Shown here: piece by piece, positions 7,406-19,821 of the stretch
Layout: each line of letters begins with the position of its first letter
Numbering within the stretch: position 1 is the first letter of the stretch
Source of the DNA: Paralimibaculum aggregatum
GTDB taxonomy: Bacteria > Pseudomonadota > Alphaproteobacteria > Rhodobacterales > Rhodobacteraceae
Direction of reading: 5' to 3'
DNA: 55,162 nucleotides
Assembly: GCF_030270585.1 (NCBI RefSeq)
Contig: NZ_BSYI01000036.1
Span: forward strand, 1-55,162
Translations under genes and position numbers: made by a program
Notes under the pieces: generated by a model
What the model was told of the DNA's origin: nothing
Seen by the model: the letters and a program-made list of their open reading frames with translations, nothing else
Databases searched by the model: none

Positions 7406-9487
7406 TCAGCCGCTCTTCAGCAGCCGCACCGACTGGTCGCGCCCCATGAGATAGAGCAGGATCTTCAAGGCCTTGCCGCGCTCGCCGGCAAGCTCCGGAT
7501 CGGTGTGGAGCGCCAGCCGCGCCTCGTCGCGCGCCCGCGCCATCAACCCGGCATCGGCCTCGAGATCGGCCACCCGGAACTTCGGCAGGCCGGACTGGGC
7601 CAGACCGAGAACATCCCCCGCACCGCGCAGCCGCAGGTCCTCCTCGGCGATTCGGAAGCCGTCCTCGGTCTCGCGCATCACCTGGAGCCGCGCCGTCGCG
7701 GTCTCGCCGATACCCGGTGCATAGAGCAGCAGGCAGGAGGATTTCGCCGCGCCGCGCCCGACCCGCCCGCGCAGCTGGTGGAGCTGGGCAAGGCCGAACT
7801 GGTCCGCCTGCTCGACCACCATGATGCTCGCCGCCGGCACGTCGACGCCGACCTCGATCACCGTCGTCGCCACCAGCACGCGGGCACGGCCCTCCTGGAA
7901 GGCGGCCATGGCGGCGTCCTTTTCTTCCGGGGCCATCTGCCCGTGCACCAGCGCGACGCGCTCGGCCCCGAGCTCGCGGGCCAGCGCCTCGTGCCGGGCC
8001 TCGGCGGAGATCAGCGGCACCTCGTCGGAGTCCTCCACCGCCGGGCAGACCCAGAAGGCCTGGGCGCCGCGCTCCAGCGCCGCCGCGAGCCGCGCCACCA
8101 CCTCGCCATAGCGCTCCTGGGAGACCAGCCGCGTCTCCACCGGCTGGCGCCCCGGGGGCTTCTCGTCGAGCAGCGAGATGTCGAGATCGCCATAGCCGGC
8201 GAGCGCCAGGGTGCGCGGGATCGGGGTGGCCGACATGAAGAGCACGTCGCAGCCCGCCGGCGCCTTGTCGGTGAGCTCCATGCGCTGGCGCACGCCGAAA
8301 CGGTGCTGCTCGTCGATCACCACGAGGCGCAGATCGGCGAAGGCGACATCCGGCTGCAGCAGCGCATGGGTGCCGACGACGATCTGCGCCCGGCCCTGCG
8401 CCACCGCCTCGCGCACCTCGCGCCGCTCCGCCGCACGGTCGCGCCCGGTCATCAGGCTGAGATGCACGCCCGCCGCCTCGGCAAGCGGCGCCAGGCCATG
8501 GGCATGCTGGCGGGCAAGGATCTCGGTCGGCGCCATCAGCGCGCCCTGCCCGCCGGCCTCCACCGCGCGCAGCAGCGCCATCGCCGCCACCCAGGTCTTG
8601 CCGGAGCCGACATCGCCCTGCAGCAGCCGCAGCATGCGCTCGGGCGCGGCCATGTCGGCCAGGATCTCGTCGCGCGCCCGGGCCTGCGCCCCGGTGGGCG
8701 GATGGCCGAAGGCGGCCGCGGCACGGGCCAGCAGATGCCCCTCCCCGGTGCTCGCCCGGCCCCGGCCCCGGCGCATGCTGGCGCGGGCAAGCTGCAGCGC
8801 GAGCTGGTGCGAGAGCAGCTCGTCATAGGCGAGCCGGGCGCGCGGCGCCTCCGCCGCGCGGGGGCCGCCGGGGGCATGGATGCCGGCCAGCGCGGCGGCG
8901 AAATCGGGCCAGCCGCGCTCGGCCAGGAAGGCGGGGTCGAGCCATTCCGGCAGCGCCGGCAGGGCGGCGCGCGCGCCCTCCACCGCCTTCGCCACCATGC
9001 GCTGGGTCAGCCCCTGGGTGAGCGGATAGACCGGTTCGAAGGGCGGCAGCCCGGCCGCCTCCTCGGGGCTCAGCACATGCTCGGGATGCGGCATCTGCCA
9101 GCGCCCGTCGAAGAGCTCGACCCGGCCGGAGAGCACGAGCTCGGCGCCCTCCGGATAGAGCCGGCGCATCCATTCCGAATTGGTCTTGAAATGGACGATC
9201 TCGAGGCCGCCGCCGGGGCACGCCGCCACCACGCGGTAGGGCCGGTTGCGGGCGCGCGCCGGGCGGTGCTCGCCGATCGTCACGGCAATGGTCACCACCT
9301 CCTTCGGCTCGGCATCGGCGAGGCTCTCGCGCAGCCGCCGGTCTGTATAGCGCTCCGGCGCCAGCAGCAGCAGGTCGCGCAGCTGGGCCACGCCGATCTT
9401 CTCGAGGAGGCGCGCGGTCTTCGGCCCGACGCCGGACAGCGTCTCGACCGAGGCGAACAGCGGGAAGAGGATCTCGGGCCGGCTCAT
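7406..9487 (-). CDS. recG: ATP-dependent DNA helicase RecG
   Basis: 693 residues, the usual RecG length. The enzyme remodels stalled replication forks and branch-migrates Holliday junctions. The N-terminal wedge/OB region begins with a helix-hairpin-like GVGPKTARLLEKIG, and an OB-type stretch follows at about 50-150. Helicase motif I (GDVGSGKTW) lies near residue 290 and motif II is the RecG-typical DEQH near 389 (VVIDEQHRFGVRQ). The C-terminal helicase domain contains the QLRGRVGRG motif VI. The start at 9487 has AGGGGGC upstream. Two hairpin elements separate it from the upstream GNAT gene, so it may have its own promoter. Confidence 0.97.
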   Translation of the reverse strand: MSRPEILFPLFASVETLSGVGPKTARLLEKIGVAQLRDLLLLAPERYTDRRLRESLADAEPKEVVTIAVTIGEHRPARARNRPYRVVAACPGGGLEIVHFKTNSEWMRRLYPEGAELVLSGRVELFDGRWQMPHPEHVLSPEEAAGLPPFEPVYPLTQGLTQRMVAKAVEGARAALPALPEWLDPAFLAERGWPDFAAALAGIHAPGGPRAAEAPRARLAYDELLSHQLALQLARASMRRGRGRASTGEGHLLARAAAAFGHPPTGAQARARDEILADMAAPERMLRLLQGDVGSGKTWVAAMALLRAVEAGGQGALMAPTEILARQHAHGLAPLAEAAGVHLSLMTGRDRAAERREVREAVAQGRAQIVVGTHALLQPDVAFADLRLVVIDEQHRFGVRQRMELTDKAPAGCDVLFMSATPIPRTLALAGYGDLDISLLDEKPPGRQPVETRLVSQERYGEVVARLAAALERGAQAFWVCPAVEDSDEVPLISAEARHEALARELGAERVALVHGQMAPEEKDAAMAAFQEGRARVLVATTVIEVGVDVPAASIMVVEQADQFGLAQLHQLRGRVGRGAAKSSCLLLYAPGIGETATARLQVMRETEDGFRIAEEDLRLRGAGDVLGLAQSGLPKFRVADLEADAGLMARARDEARLALHTDPELAGERGKALKILLYLMGRDQSVRLLKSG

Positions 9488-9551
9488 GCCCCCTGATGGC
9501 GGCGCGGCGCGGTGCGGTCAACACCGCGCGGCGGCGCAAGGGGGCGAGGAT

Positions 9552-9639
9552 GGCGGCGCGGCCCGAGGCCCCACCCACCCGGCGAGGACGGCACCGGTGT
9601 CACCCGAGCGGATGCCCCCCAGCCTCGGGCCGCGCCGCC
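9552..9639 (-). repeat. Hairpin element copy 2: 18-bp arms, 52-nt core
   Basis: Perfect 18-bp arms (9552-9569, 9622-9639) around exactly 52 nt. On the minus strand the core starts TGGGGGGCATCC, has GGGTGACACC in the middle and ends GGGTGGGTGGG beside the arm. It is the closest relative of copy 1. It lies in the recG leader, with the G-rich strand in the same sense as recG. Confidence 0.85.
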
Positions 9640-9666
9640 GGCCCCGATGGCGCGCCGGTGGCCCTG

Positions 9667-9758
9667 GCGGGGCGCGGCCCGGCGCCGGTGGGGGAGCGTG
9701 ACCGACCGGCCAGACACTGCGGTTGCCGGGGTGGGTGGGGCGCCGGGCCGCGCCCCGC
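9667..9758 (+). repeat. Hairpin element copy 3: 20-bp arms, 52-nt core
   Basis: Perfect 20-bp arms (9667-9686, 9739-9758) with arm sequence unrelated to copy 2, again enclosing exactly 52 nt. The plus-strand core begins GGTGGGGGAGCGTGACC and ends CCGGGGTGGGTGG. It lies 28 bp from copy 2 in the opposite orientation and ends 1 bp before the GNAT stop codon, where it could also serve as that gene's terminator. Confidence 0.85.
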
Positions 9759-9759
9759 G

Positions 9760-13045
<3,286 letters not shown>

Positions 13046-13082
13046 GCTGCGCCTGGCCGGCGATCCGCCGGCGCAGCGGCGG

Positions 13083-13156
13083 CGCGCGGCGGCATGGTCG
13101 CGCGCCGCATCCCGTCACGCTCCCACCGGCCCCACCGCGGGCCCGGCCGCCGCGCG
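13083..13156 (-). repeat. Possible hairpin element copy 7
   Basis: Arms CGCGCGGCGGC and GCCGCCGCGCG (11 bp, 13083-13093 and 13146-13156) enclose 52 nt. On the minus strand the interior contains GCCGGTGGGAGCGTGACG, close to the GCCGGTGGGGGAGCGTGACC of copy 3, but at a different offset and without the GGG-N-GGG end. It lies between the cupin and the DUF1036-like gene. Related by content, but decayed or rearranged. Confidence 0.5.
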
Positions 13157-13314
13157 GCGATGATCGCGCAGGCCTGGAGAGTACTTGTTGAAAAACTTAT
13201 ACGGTTTCCACGCTGAACCGATGAGGCCCTGCGGCCGCTCCGGCACGCATAGGCCGGGCGCAGCCGGCCCGGCCCGATGCCTGACAGTCCGGGTCGCCGC
13301 GTCCGGGCGCCGCG

Positions 13315-13704
13315 TCACTCGCAGGTGAAGTCGACCTTGGTGCCGCCCTTGTAGCGGATCTTGTTGGCCTTGCGCATGTCGAACCAGGTGCCGTTGAACT
13401 GCACCGAGCTGTCTTCGCCCGCCCAGGTGAACTGCCCGTCGGTGCTCTCGGCATAGATGTAGAGCGAGTGATCGAGCAGATGGCACATCGGATCTTCGCC
13501 AACCAGCAGCCGCGAACGCTCGTTGGGCTCGAAGTCATACCACCCGACCGGCTCCCAGTTGCGGTAGCTCGGCGCGTGTTCGATCAAGATTCGCAAGGAC
13601 TTGTGGCATTTGTTCTCGACGTAGACATGCCGGCAGCTCTGAGCCTGCGCCGATCCCGCGGCAAGAACCGCGAACATCGCTGCAGCTGCAAGAAATCGAG
13701 ACAT
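13315..13704 (-). CDS. Small secreted DUF1036-like protein
   Basis: 129 residues with a clear signal peptide (residues 1-21, cut after AQA). The mature part has four cysteines (CRH, NKC, MCH and FTCE at the end), enough for two disulfides. The GWYDFEPNERSRLL and LYIYAEST segments recall DUF1036 proteins, in which a GWW..EPG turn and a YYYA strand recur; the similarity is modest. No function is known for that family. The start has AGGAGGGG upstream and a good promoter. The gene is noticeably richer in A and T than its neighbours, which may point to acquisition from elsewhere. Confidence 0.7.
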   Translation of the reverse strand: MSRFLAAAAMFAVLAAGSAQAQSCRHVYVENKCHKSLRILIEHAPSYRNWEPVGWYDFEPNERSRLLVGEDPMCHLLDHSLYIYAESTDGQFTWAGEDSSVQFNGTWFDMRKANKIRYKGGTKVDFTCE

Positions 13705-13747
13705 GGATACCCCTCCTGTACTTCGGGATTACTTCCTGCTTGGTACA

Positions 13748-13776
13748 ATACTAGCCGCAGGGCAAAAATCGGTCAA
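13748..13776 (-). promoter_or_regulatory. Promoter of the DUF1036-like gene
   Basis: Minus strand: TTGACC (-35, plus 13771-13776), 17-nt spacer, TAGTAT (-10, plus 13748-13753). The start codon at 13704 lies about 37 nt beyond the expected transcription start. This is among the best sigma-70 matches in the window. Confidence 0.7.
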
Positions 13777-13881
13777 CCAGATCGGTGCTTTTTGCGATTT
13801 TTGTAAGCGACCGATGCCGGGCCGCGGGCGGGCGGCACGGAGGGGTGCTTCGCCGGCCCGTCGGGGCTTCCGGGCCGCGGC

Positions 13882-15024
13882 TCAGAGCGCGGCGGCGTCG
13901 TCCTCGGCGGCGCTCTCGGCGCGGCTCTTGCCGGCGACGTCGAGCGCCAGCGCCGCGGCCATGAACTTGTCGAGCTTGCCGTCGAGCACGCCCTGCGTGT
14001 CGGAGGTCTCCTCCTGGGTGCGCAGGTCCTTCACCATCTGATAGGGCTGCAGCACATAGGAGCGGATCTGGTTGCCCCAGCCGATCTCGCCCTTGGCCTC
14101 GTGCGCGTCCTGGATCGCCTGGGTGCGCTTCTTCATCTCCAGCTCGTAGAGCTTGGAGCGCAGGGCCTGCATGGCGATGGCACGGTTCTGGTGCTGCGAC
14201 TTTTCCGAGGAGGTGACGACGATGTTGGTCGGCAGGTGGGTGATGCGCACCGCCGAGTCGGTGGTGTTCACGTGCTGCCCGCCGGCGCCGGAGGAACGGT
14301 AGGTGTCGATCCGGATGTCCTTGTCGGGGATGTCGATCTCGATGGTGTCGTCGATCACCGGATAGACCCAGGCGGCAGCGAAGGAGGTCTGCCGCCGGGC
14401 CTGGCTGTCGAAGGGCGAGATGCGCACGAGCCGGTGCACGCCGGTCTCGGTCTTGAGCCAGCCATAGGCGTTGGCGCCCCTGATCTGGTAGGTGACCGAG
14501 CGGATGCCGGCCTCCTCGCCCGGGCTCTCGTCCTGCAGCTCGACCTTGTAGCCGCGGCTCTCGGCCCAGCGGGTGTACATGCGCGCCAGCATCGCCGCCC
14601 AGTCGCAGGCCTCGACGCCGCCGGCGCCGGCATTGATCTCGAGGAAGGCGTCGTTGCCATCGACCTCGCCGGAGAGCAGCGCCTCGATCTCCTTCTCCGC
14701 GGCGGTCTCGCGGAGCCGGGCGAGGGCCGCCTCGGCCTCGGCCACCACCTCCTCGTCGCCCTCCTCCTCGCCGAGCTCGATCAGCTCGCGGTTGTCGGAG
14801 AGCGCGGTCTCGAGCGCGCGGTAGCCCTCGACGCTGTCGGCAAGACGCTGGCGCTCGCGCATCACCGCCTGGGCCTTGGCCGGGTCGGACCAGAGATCCG
14901 GGTCCTCGGCGCGGGCATTCATCTCCTCGAGCCGGTGCTCCGCAGTCTCCCAGCCGATGCGCTGGCGCAGGAGCGCGAGCGACTTCTCGATCTCGGCGAC
15001 AATGGCGGCGGTCTCGGCCTTCAT
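13882..15024 (-). CDS. prfB: Peptide chain release factor 2
   Basis: 380 residues; it releases the finished peptide at UGA and UAA codons. The GGQ catalytic loop is at about residue 248 ([13 protein letters not shown]) and the RF2-type recognition motif SPF at about 204 (RISPFDSQ), which separates it from RF1 (PxT). The reading frame is continuous, so the programmed frameshift used by E. coli prfB is absent. The start at 15024 has AGGAGAGG upstream. It is separated from the PBP1A gene by 188 bp containing a hairpin. Confidence 0.97.
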   Translation of the reverse strand: MKAETAAIVAEIEKSLALLRQRIGWETAEHRLEEMNARAEDPDLWSDPAKAQAVMRERQRLADSVEGYRALETALSDNRELIELGEEEGDEEVVAEAEAALARLRETAAEKEIEALLSGEVDGNDAFLEINAGAGGVEACDWAAMLARMYTRWAESRGYKVELQDESPGEEAGIRSVTYQIRGANAYGWLKTETGVHRLVRISPFDSQARRQTSFAAAWVYPVIDDTIEIDIPDKDIRIDTYRSSGAGGQHVNTTDSAVRITHLPTNIVVTSSEKSQHQNRAIAMQALRSKLYELEMKKRTQAIQDAHEAKGEIGWGNQIRSYVLQPYQMVKDLRTQEETSDTQGVLDGKLDKFMAAALALDVAGKSRAESAAEDDAAAL

Positions 15025-15114
15025 GGGGTCCTCTCCTTCGGGTATCAGCGCTAGATAGCGACGGCGGCGGGCGAGGTAAAGCCGCCCCCGCGGCGCGGCA
15101 GGCCCGGGCCGGGG

Positions 15115-15189
15115 CCCGCCGCCTCCCCCACCCCTGAGATGTCGCGGCGGCTTCGGCGGCAGCGCGGCCCACCCACGGGAGGCGGCGGG
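15115..15189 (-). repeat. Possible hairpin element copy 6
   Basis: Perfect 13-bp arms CCCGCCGCCTCCC (15115-15127) and GGGAGGCGGCGGG (15177-15189) enclose 49 nt. On the minus strand GTGGGTGGGC lies next to the first arm and GGGGTGG abuts the second. The middle differs from the 52-nt cores. It lies between the PBP1A stop and the prfB start, both on the minus strand, so it may simply be a terminator. Confidence 0.45.
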
Positions 15190-15212
15190 ACGGCGCGCGC
15201 GGCCGATGTCGG

Positions 15213-17834
15213 CTAGTAGAGCCCGCCGGTGCCGAGGCCGACATCCGAGGGCGGCTGCGGCCGGGGCGGGCGCGGCGCTCCGCCGGCCTGGCCCTGCGTG
15301 CCGGCCCCCTGCCCGACGCCGCCGCCGCCGCCGCGGGCGGCACGGGCGCTCGGCGAGGTCTCGTAGGGCAGCTCGGGATCGGCGCCGATCTCGTAGGGCA
15401 GCGGCTCGGCCAGCCCGCCGAACAGCGACTCGTCGTCGACCAGCGCCTGCACCGTGTCGAAGAGCTCGGGCTCGGCGCCGGTGCGGAAGGTCTGGGTGAT
15501 CACGTTCGGCCCCTCGGCATCGTCGGGCAGCCGCGCGCCGGTCTCGGCATCCAGTTTGACGGTGACGGTTTCGCCGAAATCCGGGCCCTCGAAGCGGCCC
15601 GGCGCACGCACCTCCGCCGCCTTGCGCATGAAGGCCTTGAAGACCGGCCCGCAGAGCGTGCCGCCATAGGCCCCGCGCCCCATCGGCCGGGGCTGGTCGT
15701 AGCCGATGTAGCAGCCGGCCACGAGATTGGGCGCGAAGCCGATGAACCAGGCATCCTTGGACTCGTTGGTGGTGCCGGTCTTGCCGGCAACAGGGAACCC
15801 GAGCCCGCCCACCGTGCGCGAGGCGGTGCCGCGCTCGACCACGCCGCGCATCATCTTGACTAGCTCGCTGGCGGTGTAGGGGTTCATGATCTGGTCGCGG
15901 GTGTCGAACAGTATCGGCTCCGCCTCCGGGCGGTAGCGCTCGACGCCGCAGCCCTGGCAGCTGCGCGGGTCGTGGCGGAACAGCGTGCTGCCGTTGCGGT
16001 TCTGGATGCGGTCGATCACCGTCGGGCGCACCCGCCGCCCGCCATTGGCGAACATGCCATAGGCCGCCACCATGTCGTAGAGCGTGGTCTCGCCGGCGCC
16101 GAGGGCATAGCTGAGATGGTGCGGCATGTCGTTGTAGACGCCGAAGCGCTCGGCATATTCCGCCACCCGGTCCATCCCCACCGACTGCGCGATGCGCACG
16201 GTCATCAGGTTGCGCGAATAGACGATGCCGTTGGCCAGCGGCGTCGGGCCGTAGAACCCGCCGGAGGAGTTCTTCGGCCGCCAGGTCCGCCCGCCGAGGC
16301 GCACCACCACCGGCGCGTCGAGCACGATGGTGGAGGGCGCGTAGCCGGCATCCAGCGCCGCGGCATAGACGAAGGGCTTGAAGGAGGAGCCCGGCTGCCG
16401 CTTGGCCTGGGTGGCCCGGTTGAACCGGCTGTACTCGTAGGAGAAGCCGCCCTGGATCGCCAGCACGCGGCCGGTATGCGGGTCCATCGCCATGAAGGCG
16501 CCCTGGATCTCGGGGATCTGGCGCAGCGCCCAGCCGTTCTCCTCGCGCGAGACATAGAGGATGTCGCCCGGTTTCCAGAGCGCATCCGCGCGGTCCGGCC
16601 GCGGCGCGCTGCTCTCTGCCCCGCGCGGGCCGACGCGGCGGATCCAGCGGTTGCCGGCCAGGGTGATCCGGCCCTCCACCGCGGTCTCGCCGGCGGCGAT
16701 GCCGAGCCGGGCGCCCTCCGCATCCGAGGCCAGCACCACCGCGGGATACCAGCCGGGGATGTCGCGTGCCACCTTCGCCCCGGCCAGCGCCGCCGCCCAG
16801 CCGTCGGTGGTGCCTTCGGCGACCGCCTCGACGCGGCCATTGGCGCCGCGCCAGACGCCGCGGTCGCGGTCGAACGCCTCCAGCGCCGCGCGCAGTGCCT
16901 CGGCGGCAAACTCCTGCAGCGCCGGGTCGATGGTGGCGCGGATCGTCAGCCCGCCCTCGTAGAGCGCGTCGCGGTCCATCTCGCGGATCACCTGCCGGCG
17001 CACCTCATGGGTGAAGTAGCTCGGCGCCTCGGGGGCCAGCGGATCGGGCACGTCCTCCTCGAGGATGGTCTCGAGCGGTGCGGCCTTGGCGGCCTCGGCC
17101 TCGGCGCGGCTCAGATGCCCGTTCTGCGCCATCTCCTCGAGCACGTAGTCGCGCCGCTCGATGGCGCGCTCGCGATCGCGCACCGGATGCAGCCGCGAGG
17201 GCGCCTTGGGCAGCGCCGCGAGATAGGCGACCTCCTCCGGCCGCAGCTCCTCCAGCGTCTTGCCGAAATAGATCCGCGCCGCCGAGGCGACGCCGTAGGC
17301 CCGCGCGCCGAAGAAGATCTCGTTGAGATAGAGTTCGAGGATGTGATCCTTGGAGAGCGCCCCGTCGAGCCGCACCGCGAGGATCATCTCCTTGATCTTG
17401 CGCTCGATCTCGCGGTCGCTGTCGAGCAGGAAGTTCTTCATCACCTGCTGCGTGATGGTCGAGGCGCCGGCGAGCCGCGCCGGCCGGCCGGCTGCCTTGG
17501 CAACGCCATAGCGCACCAGCGCCTTGGCGATGCCGACGGCATCGACGCCGGGATGCTCGTAGTAGTTCTTGTCCTCGGCCGAGATGAAGGCGTTGCGCAC
17601 CAGCGGCGGGATCTCCTCGATCGGCGCGAAGACCCGGCGCTCGGTGGCATATTCCGCGATCACCGCGCCCTCGCCGTTGTAGACGCGGCTCAGCATCGGC
17701 GGCTGGTAGTTCACCAGCTCGTCGTGGCGCGGCAGATCGGCGCCATACATCCGCACCACCGCCGCGGCGGCGACGAGCGCGAAGACCGCGGCAATGGCGG
17801 CATTGGAAAACAGGTTGGCGACGAGGCGGATCAT
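15213..17834 (-). CDS. mrcA: Class A penicillin-binding protein 1A
   Basis: 873 residues; a bifunctional peptidoglycan polymerase and cross-linker. A membrane anchor lies at residues 8-28. The GT51 glycosyltransferase domain shows the catalytic E87 in [12 protein letters not shown] and the second motif [12 protein letters not shown] at about 170. An OB-like PCB domain (about 340-445) precedes the transpeptidase domain with S483xxK486 (PGSSFKPF), SRN in place of SxN (VYSRNLM) and [12 protein letters not shown]. The C-terminal 60 residues are Gly/Pro/Arg-rich and likely disordered. The next upstream gene on the strand is the septal-type amidase, giving two wall enzymes in a row. Confidence 0.95.
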   Translation of the reverse strand: MIRLVANLFSNAAIAAVFALVAAAAVVRMYGADLPRHDELVNYQPPMLSRVYNGEGAVIAEYATERRVFAPIEEIPPLVRNAFISAEDKNYYEHPGVDAVGIAKALVRYGVAKAAGRPARLAGASTITQQVMKNFLLDSDREIERKIKEMILAVRLDGALSKDHILELYLNEIFFGARAYGVASAARIYFGKTLEELRPEEVAYLAALPKAPSRLHPVRDRERAIERRDYVLEEMAQNGHLSRAEAEAAKAAPLETILEEDVPDPLAPEAPSYFTHEVRRQVIREMDRDALYEGGLTIRATIDPALQEFAAEALRAALEAFDRDRGVWRGANGRVEAVAEGTTDGWAAALAGAKVARDIPGWYPAVVLASDAEGARLGIAAGETAVEGRITLAGNRWIRRVGPRGAESSAPRPDRADALWKPGDILYVSREENGWALRQIPEIQGAFMAMDPHTGRVLAIQGGFSYEYSRFNRATQAKRQPGSSFKPFVYAAALDAGYAPSTIVLDAPVVVRLGGRTWRPKNSSGGFYGPTPLANGIVYSRNLMTVRIAQSVGMDRVAEYAERFGVYNDMPHHLSYALGAGETTLYDMVAAYGMFANGGRRVRPTVIDRIQNRNGSTLFRHDPRSCQGCGVERYRPEAEPILFDTRDQIMNPYTASELVKMMRGVVERGTASRTVGGLGFPVAGKTGTTNESKDAWFIGFAPNLVAGCYIGYDQPRPMGRGAYGGTLCGPVFKAFMRKAAEVRAPGRFEGPDFGETVTVKLDAETGARLPDDAEGPNVITQTFRTGAEPELFDTVQALVDDESLFGGLAEPLPYEIGADPELPYETSPSARAARGGGGGVGQGAGTQGQAGGAPRPPRPQPPSDVGLGTGGLY

Positions 17835-18004
17835 GTATGCCTTTCTCCCGGGCGGGGCCTGACAGGGTGGATATAGCGGAGCCCCCGGCGCGAGACCAGC
17901 GGCGACGCCCCGTCACCCCCGCCCCCGCCGCAGCAACGTCACCGCGCGGACACGGCGCCCCTGCCCCGCCCGCCGCAGCGCGCCCCGCCCGCCATGCCGG
18001 GTGC

Positions 18005-18061
18005 GCGCAGGGCCCGGGGAGCGCCGGGTGGGCGGGCGGGGGCGCTCCCCGGGCCCTGCGC
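18005..18061 (+). repeat. Hairpin element copy 4: 21-bp arms, 15-nt G-quadruplex loop
   Basis: Perfect 21-bp arms (18005-18025, 18041-18061) around only 15 nt: GGGTGGGCGGGCGGG on the plus strand. The loop keeps the G-rich end of the 52-nt cores and has four G3 tracts with single-base loops, the arrangement known to give very stable parallel quadruplexes. It lies 32 bp beyond the amidase stop codon and could act as its terminator. Confidence 0.75.
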
Positions 18062-18093
18062 CCCGCCGCGAGCGCGGGCCAGGCGCGCGCCGC

Positions 18094-19311
18094 TCAGCCG
18101 CGCGGCACCAGAAAGCCCGGCGAGGCGACATCGACCCAGTCCGCGATGCCCTCGGCGATGCCCTCGGCGAGCTGCGCCCGCCAGGCCGGATCGACCAGCC
18201 GCGCCCGGTCCACCGGGCTCGAGAGGAAGCCGAGCTCGACCAGCACCGAGGGCAGGTCCGGCGCCTTCAGCACGAAGAAGTTGCCGCGCCGGTGCGGCCG
18301 CGTCGGCAGCAGCGCCACCCTGCCCGAGAGCGCGCCGACGATGCTCTCGGCGAGCTTGATCGCCTCGGATTTCGACCCGCGCCGGGCGAGCTCGATCAGC
18401 AGCCGGGTGACGTCGTCCTCGCTGCCGGCGAGATTGACCCCGGCGAGCACGTCGGAGCGGTTCTCGCGTTCGGCGAAGGCCGCGGCCGCGCTGTCGGTGC
18501 CCTGCGCCGAGAGCGTGTAGATGCTGACCCCGTCGGCCTCGCCCGCCGCGAGGCTGTCGGCATGCAGCGAGACGAAGACATGCGCGCCGGCCTGCCGCGC
18601 CAGCTTCACCCGCTGGCGCAGCGGGATGTAGCGGTCGTCGACCCGGGTGAGGAAGGCGCTGAGCCCCGGCCGCCGCGCCACCGCCTGCGCCAGGCTCCGG
18701 CCGAAGGCCAGCGCCAGGTCCTTCTCCACCAGATCGCCGTGGGCGGTGCCGGGGTCGATCCCGCCATGGCCCGGATCGATCGCCACCAGCACCTCGCCGC
18801 TGCCCTCGATCGGCGTCGGCGCGCCGGCCTGCCAGCGCGCGTTCTCCGGCCATCCGGCGCTCGCCGCGAAGGCCTGCCGCGAGACCGGCGCGAGACCGAG
18901 CCGCAGCGCGAAGCCGCCGCGCACCGGCACGAGGCCGGCGCGCCGCACCGCCAGCGGCCGGTCGAGCTCGATCACCACGCGCCCGCTGTCATGCCGGAAC
19001 AGACCGTGCCGGATCGCCACGATGCCGGGCATAGCGCCGGGCGCCACCGGCGCCGCACGCCAGGCGAAGGGCGGCAGGTCGATCACCACCCGGTAGGGCT
19101 CGGTCAGGGTGAAGAGGCTGAACACCGCATCCCCCGAGAGCCCGAGCGTCAGCTCGGTGACGCCGCCGGCGCTTGTCTGCGAAACCGCTGTCACGGCCAG
19201 CGCCGGCTCCGCGGTTTCCGCCGCCGCGGCGCTGCCGCCGGCCGCGCCGAGCCACGGCGCCATGCCGAGGAATGCGCCCAGAAATGCTGCCGGAATTGCC
19301 CTTGCCCGCAT
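18094..19311 (-). CDS. Periplasmic N-acetylmuramoyl-L-alanine amidase (AmiC-like)
   Basis: 405 residues with a signal peptide (1 to about 30). An AMIN domain (about 38-140), which targets the septal wall, is followed by a linker and a zinc-dependent Amidase_3 domain from about 185. Zinc and catalytic residues are visible in IDPGHGGIDPG (His), DLVEKDLALAF (Glu), SLHADS (His) and VELGFLSS (catalytic Glu). Such enzymes cut the amide between MurNAc and L-Ala to separate daughter cells, usually needing an EnvC/NlpD-type LytM activator; none is adjacent, though an M23 protein lies at 42.9 kb. It is divergent from rne. Confidence 0.93.
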   Translation of the reverse strand: MRARAIPAAFLGAFLGMAPWLGAAGGSAAAAETAEPALAVTAVSQTSAGGVTELTLGLSGDAVFSLFTLTEPYRVVIDLPPFAWRAAPVAPGAMPGIVAIRHGLFRHDSGRVVIELDRPLAVRRAGLVPVRGGFALRLGLAPVSRQAFAASAGWPENARWQAGAPTPIEGSGEVLVAIDPGHGGIDPGTAHGDLVEKDLALAFGRSLAQAVARRPGLSAFLTRVDDRYIPLRQRVKLARQAGAHVFVSLHADSLAAGEADGVSIYTLSAQGTDSAAAAFAERENRSDVLAGVNLAGSEDDVTRLLIELARRGSKSEAIKLAESIVGALSGRVALLPTRPHRRGNFFVLKAPDLPSVLVELGFLSSPVDRARLVDPAWRAQLAEGIAEGIADWVDVASPGFLVPRG

Positions 19312-19821
19312 GCTCTCGCCCCGTGATGTCTCGTGCCTGCCTCGGTCTGTCCGGTTGCCGCCTGGGCGGTCCGGAGCTTGTGGCGCGAGCCTATCACGCA
19401 GCGCACACGCGAAAAATCGAATTGTGTTCGGCGCGCGTTCTTGCTAGGGCCTGACGGTCGGCCGACGATGGGAGAGGTGCGGATATCTGCGCCGTTGCGC
19501 AGCACGCCCGCCATCACCCACCGGATACGGCCGTTCTCGCCCCGGGACAGATCGCGAAGCGGGTCCTCCGGGCGCGGTCTGCCTGCGCGCCCCTGCGGCG
19601 CGCCGGGGGCCGGACGACAACCAGCCTGCTGTTCGCCAGCGGCACCGACAGGAACCGACCGATGACCGCCCGCCCCGCGATCACGCGCCTCCCTGCGACA
19701 GCGGCCCCTACCCGGCCCTGCGCGATCATGGCCCGTGCGCGCGGACGGACATCCACCGACAGATCGCGGATCCAGGCCACCGGCCCCCTCGCGGGCCGCG
19801 CCGATCCGCCACAGGACATCC
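19312..19821. other. Divergent region and long rne leader
   Basis: 510 bp between the amidase (-) and rne (+). No coding region is convincing; an in-frame extension of rne from 19735 lacks a ribosome site and conservation-like composition. The AT-rich part at about 19405-19445 should hold the two promoters. On the plus strand TTGTGT and TAGGGC are spaced 17 nt apart and end near 19446, which would give an rne leader of about 370 nt. Long structured leaders that let RNase E cut its own mRNA are known for rne; here that is inference. Confidence 0.5.

Noticed and set aside
15024-15024. Programmed +1 frameshift in prfB
   Set aside because: The reading frame is continuous from the start to the end, with no internal UGA at the usual place.
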